From NCBI GenBank assembly GCA_964570565.1, contig CAZMYT010000006.1, forward strand, positions 1 to 64,000: a stretch of DNA of 64,000 bases, given 5' to 3'. This document shows, one piece after another, positions 57,974-64,000 of the stretch. How positions within the stretch are numbered: position 1 is the stretch's first letter; each line of letters begins with the position of its first letter. The stretch is from W0P28-013 sp964570565. GTDB taxonomy: Bacteria; Bacteroidota; Bacteroidia; Bacteroidales; Paludibacteraceae. The notes below the pieces were generated by a model, which was not told the DNA's origin, ran no database searches, and saw nothing but the letters and a program-made list of their open reading frames with translations. The translations under genes were made by a program, and so were the position numbers.

Positions 57974-58720
57974 ATGAAAGCACTTATTTTTGCAGCAGGT
58001 TTGGGCACACGCTTAAAACCACTTACCGATACAATGCCAAAAGCCATGGTTCCAGTACAAGGTGAGCCTTTGTTGGCGCATGTTTTACGTAAATTAAAGC
58101 AGGCTGGTTGTAAAGAAGCTGTTGTCAATGTACATCATTTCGCGGATCAAATTTATGATTATTTGGCTACGCATGATTTTGGTGTGCCTGTCTCTATTTC
58201 CGACGAACGCGATGAATTGCTGGAAACTGGTGGTGGCATTAAAAAGGCGGCTCATTTATTGGGATCTTCTGAACCATTTTTGGTGCATAATGTCGACATT
58301 TTGTCGAATCTCGATTTGGCGGCTTTTTGCGCCTTGCATAAACCTGAACGGCTAGCCACTTTATTGGTGAGCGAGCGAGAAACACAACGTTATTTGTTAT
58401 TTAATGCAGAAAATAGGTTGGTGGGGTGGACCAATATCAAGACTGGCGAAGTGAAATCACCATTTGCCAATTTGGATGTTTCTGCGTGTCAAAAACTAGC
58501 TTTCGCTGGCATTCATGTCATATCACCAGCTATTTTCCCACTGATGGAGTCGTGGCAAGGTCAGTTTTCGATTATCGATTTTTATTTGTCGGTGGCAGCC
58601 AGCTCGCTTATTATTGGCGAAAAAGTGCCTAATTTACAATTAGTGGATGTGGGTAAAATGGATTCATTGGAACAAGCTGATGCGTTTTTAACACAATATC
58701 CCACAGAAGTTGATTTCTAA
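57974..58720 (+). CDS. MurU-like nucleotidyltransferase
   Basis: The 248-aa protein has the sugar-nucleotidyltransferase start MKALIFAAGLGTRLKPLTDT with PKAMVPVQGEPLL, and VHNVDILSNLD with the metal Asp. It would transfer UMP (or GMP) to a sugar-1-phosphate. With an AmgK-like kinase upstream, UDP-MurNAc synthesis in cell-wall recycling is the best guess; mannose-1-phosphate guanylyltransferase is the alternative. Confidence 0.8.
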   Translation: MKALIFAAGLGTRLKPLTDTMPKAMVPVQGEPLLAHVLRKLKQAGCKEAVVNVHHFADQIYDYLATHDFGVPVSISDERDELLETGGGIKKAAHLLGSSEPFLVHNVDILSNLDLAAFCALHKPERLATLLVSERETQRYLLFNAENRLVGWTNIKTGEVKSPFANLDVSACQKLAFAGIHVISPAIFPLMESWQGQFSIIDFYLSVAASSLIIGEKVPNLQLVDVGKMDSLEQADAFLTQYPTEVDF

Positions 58721-58723
58721 TAT

Positions 58724-59023
58724 ATGTCACGTATCGCCAAAGAGAAGCAGACGGTTGAACGCATGATTCGTTTTTATTGTCGTCGTTATCACGGTGCGGA
58801 CTTGTGCTCCGAATGTGCTTCTCTGATAGAATACGCTCATCACCGTTTGGAGCGGTGCGCTTTCGGCGAACAAAAACCAAGTTGCCGACAATGTGTGGTG
58901 CATTGTTATGCTCCCAAACGGCGTGCTCAAATTCGCGAAGTGATGAGATACAGCGGGCCACGGATTTTGTTTTATCGACCATTTTCATTTATTAAACACT
59001 GGCTTCGAGAACGATTTTTTTGA
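58724..59023 (+). CDS. YgbA_NO-type (nitrous oxide-stimulated promoter family) protein
   Basis: The 99-aa protein starts MSRIAKEKQTVERMIRFYCR and has a cluster of Cys/His residues (DLCSECASLIEYAHHRLERC, then CRQCVVHCY), matching my memory of the YgbA_NO family. It may bind a metal or iron-sulfur cofactor. It starts 3 bases after the previous stop and ends 6 bases before tatD, so it is in the same operon. The function in this host is unknown. Confidence 0.75.
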   Translation: MSRIAKEKQTVERMIRFYCRRYHGADLCSECASLIEYAHHRLERCAFGEQKPSCRQCVVHCYAPKRRAQIREVMRYSGPRILFYRPFSFIKHWLRERFF

Positions 59024-59029
59024 TAGTAT

Positions 59030-59794
59030 ATGATTGATACACATTCACATATTTATAGCGAAGAGTTTGATGCTGACCGTGCCGAGGTGATTGCGCGTGC
59101 TAAAGCCGTAGGCGTTGAACACGTAGTTTTGGCCAATGTTGATAGCGCAACGTTGAAACCTATGCGTGAATTAGCACAAGCTTATCCTGATGTTTGCAGT
59201 ATGGCTGTAGGGTTGCATCCTACGAGTGTAACTGCTGATTATCACGCAGAATTAGAGCGTGTGGAATCCGAATTGAAACGTGGCGGTTATGTAGCTATTG
59301 GTGAAATTGGTATTGATTTATATTGGGACGAAACATTTAAGCAGCAGCAAATAATTGTGTTTGAGCAACAATTGCAGTGGGCTATTGATTATAAGTTGCC
59401 AGTAATTATTCATACACGTAAAGCATTTGCAGAGGTTTTTGCTTCGTTGTCGAAGTTCAAAGGAGCTGGTTTGCGTGGTGTATTTCACTGTTTTGGCGGT
59501 GGTATAGAAGAGGCTAAAAAAGCGGTTTCGCTCGGTTTCTTATTGGGCATTGGCGGTGTGGTAACTTACAAAAACAGTCATTTGGCCGAAATTCTCCGTG
59601 AAATAGGCGTTGAATCCTTGTTGCTCGAAACAGATGCGCCTTATTTATCGCCAGTTCCGTATCGAGGCAAGCGTAATGAACCTCAATATATGCTAGAAAC
59701 GGCACGCACATTATCTACGGTTTTTCAACTTTCTGTTGAAAAAATTGACGAAATAACAACAAAAAATGCTAAAAAACTATTCAATATCCGTTAA
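59030..59794 (+). CDS. tatD: TatD family deoxyribonuclease
   Basis: The 254-aa metal-dependent hydrolase starts MIDTHSHIYSEEFDADR with the HxH metal ligands and contains AVGLHPTSV, GEIGIDLYWDE (Glu ligand) and VIIHTRKAFAEV, ending with LLETDAPYLSPVPYRGKRNE (Asp ligand). It is a TIM-barrel nuclease trimming DNA or RNA 3' ends, in repair and RNA quality control. It is the last gene of a four-gene operon. Confidence 0.94.
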   Translation: MIDTHSHIYSEEFDADRAEVIARAKAVGVEHVVLANVDSATLKPMRELAQAYPDVCSMAVGLHPTSVTADYHAELERVESELKRGGYVAIGEIGIDLYWDETFKQQQIIVFEQQLQWAIDYKLPVIIHTRKAFAEVFASLSKFKGAGLRGVFHCFGGGIEEAKKAVSLGFLLGIGGVVTYKNSHLAEILREIGVESLLLETDAPYLSPVPYRGKRNEPQYMLETARTLSTVFQLSVEKIDEITTKNAKKLFNIR

Positions 59795-59956
59795 AACTTT
59801 TGTTTTAATTTCAAATTAATAGTGTTTTGGTTGTTGAAAATCAGAATTTTATATTTAAACGCATTTTTTGTAAAAAAGCTCGCATATTATGATGCGTTAT
59901 TGCATAATTTTTAGTAATTTGCACCCGTTTTTGAAGGGCCGTTTTGCCTAAAATTT

Positions 59957-60044
59957 GGAGAGATGCTCGAGTGGTTGAAGAGGCACGCCTGGAAAGCGTG
60001 TGTGCGCCAAAAGTGTACCGCGGGTTCGAATCCCGCTTTCTCCG
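59957..60044 (+). tRNA. tRNA-Ser(GGA)
   Basis: Starts GGAGAGATGCTCGAGTGGTT; anticodon arm ACGCCTGGAAAGCGT gives anticodon GGA; a long variable arm and the T-arm GCGGGTTCGAATCCCGC follow. Acceptor pairs with TTTCTCC; discriminator G; class II tRNA. Confidence 0.95.
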
Positions 60045-60100
60045 CATTTTTAATGACTAATCACATAAAAATTTACTAACTTAAAAACAAAAAACAAAAA

Positions 60101-60910
60101 ATGAAAAAGGTATTTGCAATTTTGACAACTGTAGCTATTCTCGTATTTGGGATGACTATGAATGTTGTAGCTCAAGAAACTGCCCCTGCTGCTCCAGCTC
60201 AAGAGGCTGTTGTTGATTCTGCTGCAACTGCAACAACTGAAGATGCTGTTGAAACTGAAGTGGTAACAGAAGAAACAGGTATGCACAAAGCATTGAAAAC
60301 TAAATTTATTGAAGGTGGTGCAGGCTTTATGTCTACAGTAGCTTTCTGTTTGATTTTTGGTTTGGCTCTTTGTATTGAACGTATCATGTACTTGAACTTA
60401 TCATCTATCAATACAAAGAAATTATTAACTGATATTGACGAAGCTTGGACTAAAGGTGGTGTAACTGCTGCAATGGATATCTGTCGTGAGACTCGTGGTC
60501 CTGTGGCTTCCATTTTCTATCAAGGCTTGTCACGTTATGACGAAGGCGTTGAGGTTGTTGAAAAATCAGTAGCTTCTTATGGCTCTGTTCAATTAGGTTT
60601 GCTTGAGAAAAACTTATCTTGGATTTCTTTGTTTATCGCTTTGGCTCCAATGTTAGGTTTCATGGGAACGGTTGTTGGTATGATTGAAGCATTCGACAAA
60701 ATTCAACAAGCTGGTGATATCTCTGCAACTATCGTGGCTGGTGGTATTAAAGTAGCTTTGTTGACCACGTTATTTGGTCTTGTTGTTGCTATTATTCTTC
60801 AAATTTTCTATAACTACATTTTGTCTCGTATCGATGCATTAATCAACGACATGGAAGATTCTTCTATCTCTTTGCTTGATATTGTAGTTAAACATTCTGT
60901 AAAAAAATAA
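60101..60910 (+). CDS. exbB: ExbB/TolQ-type proton channel
   Basis: The 269-aa protein has a cleavable signal peptide (IFGM-type start, cleavage near VVAQ) and an Ala/Glu-rich periplasmic stretch, then three membrane helices. The conserved core is LAPMLGFMGTVVGMIEAFD and GGIKVALLTTLFGLVVAII. It forms the proton-conducting pentamer that energises TonB-dependent receptors (or Tol) in Bacteroidota. It heads a four-gene operon with two ExbD genes. Confidence 0.92.
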   Translation: MKKVFAILTTVAILVFGMTMNVVAQETAPAAPAQEAVVDSAATATTEDAVETEVVTEETGMHKALKTKFIEGGAGFMSTVAFCLIFGLALCIERIMYLNLSSINTKKLLTDIDEAWTKGGVTAAMDICRETRGPVASIFYQGLSRYDEGVEVVEKSVASYGSVQLGLLEKNLSWISLFIALAPMLGFMGTVVGMIEAFDKIQQAGDISATIVAGGIKVALLTTLFGLVVAIILQIFYNYILSRIDALINDMEDSSISLLDIVVKHSVKK

Positions 60911-60917
60911 TTGAACT

Positions 60918-61391
60918 ATGTCAAAATTCTTAAATAAATTACCAAATCTATCATTGTGGATATTGTTCGCTATATCCATTGTGGTGTCGGTATTGTTTTG
61001 GGTAGGTGGAAGTGAACAGGTTGAGATAAACGGCAACCCTTGGGATCAACCATTTTTTACCGATGCTTTACTCGATTGGACCTATATCCTATTCGGTTTG
61101 ACCATTCTTATCACGTTGGTAGTAACAATTAAACAGTTCGTTGACACATTTAGAGTCAATGCTAAAAAAGGTTGGACTTCCTTAGCTGTTATAGCTGCAT
61201 TTTTGGCCGTATTTGTTATCTCGTGGTTCCTTGGTAGCAGCGAAACTATTAACATTATTGGTTACGAGGGTACTGATAATAGTGGCTTTTGGGCACAGTT
61301 CACAGATATGTGTGTGTTCTCTATGTACATCTTATCTGCGGCTACAGTTTTGACCATTATAGGTACGTTGGTTTATTCTAAATTAAAATAA
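60918..61391 (+). CDS. Membrane protein of the ExbB/ExbD operon
   Basis: The 157-aa protein has three membrane helices (about 11-30, 55-75, 83-101) and a last one near the C-terminus (SMYILSAATVLTIIGTLVY). It is conserved between exbB and exbD genes in Bacteroidales. Its role may be to assemble or stabilise the channel. No motif beyond this. Confidence 0.7.
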   Translation: MSKFLNKLPNLSLWILFAISIVVSVLFWVGGSEQVEINGNPWDQPFFTDALLDWTYILFGLTILITLVVTIKQFVDTFRVNAKKGWTSLAVIAAFLAVFVISWFLGSSETINIIGYEGTDNSGFWAQFTDMCVFSMYILSAATVLTIIGTLVYSKLK

Positions 61392-61436
61392 ATAACTATT
61401 AATTGGCTTTGTCCAATTATAAAGTAAAAGGAATAT

Positions 61437-62030
61437 ATGGGAAAAAGAAAAGTTCAAGAAATCAATGCGAGTTCTATGGCTGACATCTCCTTTTTGCTCC
61501 TCATCTTTTTCCTTGTAACTACAACAATGTCTGTTGACAAAGGGTTATCACGGCGTTTGCCACCACCTTTGCCACCAAATATGGAAAAACCTGATATCGA
61601 TGTTAAAAAACGAAACATCTTTATTGTGTTGATTAATAGTAATAATCAGTTGTTGGTACAAGGTGAAGCTTTGGATGTAAAAGAACTTAGAGAAAAAGCT
61701 AAGACTTTCATTAAAAATGAGGCTGACGATGCATCTCTTCCTGAGAAACTCCCTGTAGAGGTTGAATTTGATGGAATTAAAGAACAGGTGCTTACAACGA
61801 AGAATCACGTTATTTCGTTGCAAAATGACCGTGGAACTCAATATCAAAAGTACATAGAGGTACAAAATGAATTGGTGGCAGCTTATAATGAGTTGCGTAA
61901 CGAAATGGCACAAGCTCGTTTTGGAATGCTGTACGATGAATTAGATGAAAATCGCCAAAAGGCTATTCAAACTATTTATCCTCAGAAAATTTCAGAGGCC
62001 GAACCTAAAAATTATGGAGGTAAAAAATAA
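61437..62030 (+). CDS. exbD: ExbD/TolR-type protein 1
   Basis: The 197-aa protein has the family start with a single membrane helix holding the conserved Asp (SMADISFLLLIFFLVTTTMS) and a periplasmic peptidoglycan-facing domain, here with a long helical insert (about 110-180). It couples proton flow through ExbB to TonB. Its stop shares the base pair with the next gene's start (TAATG). Confidence 0.9.
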   Translation: MGKRKVQEINASSMADISFLLLIFFLVTTTMSVDKGLSRRLPPPLPPNMEKPDIDVKKRNIFIVLINSNNQLLVQGEALDVKELREKAKTFIKNEADDASLPEKLPVEVEFDGIKEQVLTTKNHVISLQNDRGTQYQKYIEVQNELVAAYNELRNEMAQARFGMLYDELDENRQKAIQTIYPQKISEAEPKNYGGKK

Positions 62031-62500
62031 TGGCTAAAATTAGAAGAGAAGGAAAAAAAGAGGTGCCCGCTATCAGCACAGCATCACTTCCTGATATTAT
62101 TTTTATGTTGTTGTTTTTCTTTATGGCTACCACTTCGATGAAAGAGGTAACTTATAAGGTGGACATCCATGCTCCAGAAGCGACAGAGTTACAATCATTG
62201 GAAAAAAAATCATTGGTACGCTATGTGTACGTAGGTGAGCCTAAGAAGGAATTTAAAGGTAAATACGGAAGTGAAACTCGTATTCAGCTCGACGATGCCT
62301 TCGCTGATGTTAGCCAATTGGAAGAATACGTCGTTCGTGAACGTGAAGCTATGAATGAAGAAGATCAAAATTTATTGACAGTCTCTATCAAAGCTGACCG
62401 AGATACTAAAATGGGTATTATTACAGATATTAAGCAAGCTTTGCGTCGTGCTTATGCACTTAAAGTGAATTATGCAGCTGCCAAGCGTGTAGAATACTAA
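62030..62500 (+). CDS. exbD: ExbD/TolR-type protein 2
   Basis: The 156-aa protein shows the same arrangement, TASLPDIIFMLLFFFMATTS with the membrane Asp, and a shorter periplasmic domain. Two different ExbD proteins per operon is the rule in Bacteroidota. It starts at the stop of the first and ends the operon before a terminator. Confidence 0.9.
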   Translation: MAKIRREGKKEVPAISTASLPDIIFMLLFFFMATTSMKEVTYKVDIHAPEATELQSLEKKSLVRYVYVGEPKKEFKGKYGSETRIQLDDAFADVSQLEEYVVREREAMNEEDQNLLTVSIKADRDTKMGIITDIKQALRRAYALKVNYAAAKRVEY

Positions 62501-62521
62501 AATAATCGTCATACAGCGTTT

Positions 62522-62558
62522 AAATAAGCCTTCGATAACTTTCGAAGGCTTATTTATT
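62522..62558 (+). terminator. Terminator after the ExbB/ExbD operon
   Basis: AAATAAGCCTTCGA pairs with TCGAAGGCTTATTT, followed by ATTTT. Confidence 0.85.
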
Positions 62559-62576
62559 TTTTCCAAATACTTTTTG

Positions 62577-62584
62577 TACCTTTG
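62577..62584 (+). promoter_or_regulatory. -7 box of the mlaEF operon
   Basis: TACCTTTG overlaps a possible TTG start (62582), so the ATG at 62612 is the true start of mlaE. Confidence 0.7.
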
Positions 62585-62611
62585 CGTCTCAAATTTAAAG
62601 TAGCTATTATT

Positions 62612-63352
62612 ATGTTAGGACTCGATACCGTTGGTCGTTACGTAGAACTGATGAAGCGTACATTTTCCAAACCTGATAACTGGAAAATGTTTTGGCGTCA
62701 GTTGCCTAAAGAGATGGAAAAATTAGGCATTGATTCCATTGGAATTATTGTATTGATTTCCATCTTTATGGGTGCTATTATGACTATGCAAACCGTGCTT
62801 AATACCGAAAATCCACTATTGCCTCGTTACAGTACAGGTTTGGTGTTGCGTGATACTATGTTATTGGAATTTGCATCATCTATTATGAGTTTATTATTGG
62901 CAGGTAAAGTGGGCTCAAACATTGCGTCTGAAATTGGTAGTATGCGCATTACAGAACAAATTGATGCTTTGGAAATAATGGGTGTTAATTCGGCGAACTA
63001 TTTAATATTGCCCAAAGTGATAGGATTGGTGTTATGTATGCCTTTGTTGGTTACCTTTAGTGTTTTTTGTGGTTTGATTGGTGGAACGGGCGTAGCTTAT
63101 TTTACAGATCTAATTCCTGTTGCCGATTTTATATATGGTATACAATATGCTTTTATACCCTATTATTTTACATATTCTATCATAAAATCGCTATTCTTTG
63201 GCTTTATTATTGCTTCTATTTCTGCATTTTATGGCTATTATGCTTATGGTGGCGCGTTAAATGTAGGTAGAGCCAGTACCAATGCTGTGGTCAATAGCTC
63301 CATTGTTATTTTATTGATGAATATTGTTTTAACTCAATTGCTTTTGGTATGA
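62612..63352 (+). CDS. mlaE: MlaE-type lipid ABC transporter permease
   Basis: The 246-aa reading from ATG 62612 has about five or six membrane helices and the MlaE signature: GIDSIGIIVLISIFMGAIMT near the start, then LAGKVGSNIASEIGSMRITE and EQIDALEIMGVNS. It is the membrane part of the Mla phospholipid transporter that keeps the outer membrane asymmetric. It overlaps the ATPase gene by four bases (ATGA). Confidence 0.93.
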   Translation: MLGLDTVGRYVELMKRTFSKPDNWKMFWRQLPKEMEKLGIDSIGIIVLISIFMGAIMTMQTVLNTENPLLPRYSTGLVLRDTMLLEFASSIMSLLLAGKVGSNIASEIGSMRITEQIDALEIMGVNSANYLILPKVIGLVLCMPLLVTFSVFCGLIGGTGVAYFTDLIPVADFIYGIQYAFIPYYFTYSIIKSLFFGFIIASISAFYGYYAYGGALNVGRASTNAVVNSSIVILLMNIVLTQLLLV

Positions 63353-64000
63353 TAGAAGTAAAACATTTAAATAAGTCGTTCGACGGGAAACAAGTGTTGT
63401 ACGATATTTCTGCGACGTTTCGTCATGGTGCTGTAAACCAAATTATTGGCAAGAGTGGTTCTGGTAAAACGGTGTTGATGAAAAGTATTATTGGTCTATT
63501 CAAAGCTGAAAGTGGTGAGGTACTTTATGATGGTCGCAACTTGTTGGACATGAGTAAGCGTGAAATCAAATTGTTACGTCGCGAGGTGGGTATGTTGTTT
63601 CAAGGCTCTGCCTTGTTTGATTCCATGTCGGTCATTGAAAATGTGATGTATCCACTACAAATGTTTTCGGATATGTCGAAAATAGATGTTGAAAAACGTG
63701 CTAAATTCTGCTTGGAACGCGTTAACTTACAAACACACGCATATCATTTAATGCCAGGTGAAATAAGTGGTGGTATGCAAAAACGCGTAGCCATTGCTCG
63801 TGCGATATCACTCAATCCCAAATATTTATTTTGTGATGAGCCAAATTCAGGTTTGGATCCTGTTACTTCGTTGGTTATTGATAAATTGATTGAAGATATT
63901 ACGCAAGAATTTAATATTACTACCATTATTAATACGCACGATATGAACTCCATCATGGAGACAGGTGCTAATATTATTCTTATCAATAAAGGTCACAAGG
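63349..64000 (+). CDS. mlaF: MlaF-type ABC ATPase (partial, runs off the window)
   Basis: The frame opens MIEVKHLNKSFDGKQVLYDI and stays open to the window end (217 codons seen). It has Walker A IGKSGSGKTVL, the Q-loop MLFQGSALFD, the ABC signature EISGGMQKRVAIARA and Walker B YLFCDEPNSGLDP, then the switch His in NTHDM. It drives lipid transport through MlaE. The signature uses EISGG instead of LSGGQ, as is common for MlaF. Confidence 0.93.
   Translation, partial: MIEVKHLNKSFDGKQVLYDISATFRHGAVNQIIGKSGSGKTVLMKSIIGLFKAESGEVLYDGRNLLDMSKREIKLLRREVGMLFQGSALFDSMSVIENVMYPLQMFSDMSKIDVEKRAKFCLERVNLQTHAYHLMPGEISGGMQKRVAIARAISLNPKYLFCDEPNSGLDPVTSLVIDKLIEDITQEFNITTIINTHDMNSIMETGANIILINKGHK

Overview
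The window looks like a Bacteroidales (phylum Bacteroidota) chromosome carrying one integrated mobile element. The host assignment rests on many TAnnTTTG-type -7 promoter boxes (for example TACCTTTG before typA, tRNA-Leu and mlaE), A-rich leaders without strong Shine-Dalgarno sites, a tmRNA whose tag reads GENNYALAA, a single-chain glycyl-tRNA synthetase, and gene families typical of the phylum (DUF4286, PII-like protein after an RND pump, kinase-RapZ fusion). The genus cannot be fixed from the sequence.

Left chromosomal part (1-17.66 kb): the end of an RND efflux operon (TolC-like tail, membrane fusion protein, RND pump, PII-like protein), typA/bipA, a secreted Ser/His-rich protein, parE, ssrA (tmRNA), ruvC with a DUF4286 gene, a DEAD-box helicase, a dehydratase-like gene, a lipoprotein and a TPR protein. 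At the border lies an AT-rich pair, a PIN-like protein and a DUF6236-like protein, which looks horizontally acquired.

Element (17,661-48,380, about 30.7 kb): it is bounded by a 32-bp direct repeat made from the 3' end of tRNA-Ala(GGC), and a tyrosine integrase lies next to the intact tRNA. Inside are, in order: a lysogeny-like switch (XRE repressor with palindromic operators); small membrane proteins; a TOPRIM-SF3 primase-helicase; MazG-like and Fic genes; an XRE/ImmA-IrrE/PIN operon with its own operator; a DnaA-box cluster (likely origin); a small P-loop ATPase of packaging type; cargo genes (a nuclease-NACHT defence protein, a four-helix membrane protein, UmuDC); and a long virion-like operon. 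The virion-like operon (37.7-46.3 kb) encodes a tiny basic protein, a candidate capsid protein of 224 aa, a membrane-anchored HExxH peptidase, about ten small single-span membrane proteins, a membrane-anchored peptidoglycan-binding protein, a phage lysozyme and a phosphoribosyltransferase. No terminase, portal, tail or conjugation gene is visible. The best reading is a temperate, tailless, internal-membrane virus of Bacteroidota (PM2/tectivirus/double-jelly-roll style), probably poorly described. The capsid assignment is inferred from context.

Right chromosomal part (48.35-64 kb): tRNA-Ala, priA, tRNA-Leu, glyS, upp, an acyl-CoA synthetase with an XRE-cupin regulator, a thioredoxin, a probable amgK-rapZ fusion with murU-like gene (cell-wall sugar recycling), a YgbA_NO-type gene, tatD, tRNA-Ser, an ExbB/ExbD energiser operon, and the start of an Mla lipid transporter (mlaE, mlaF).
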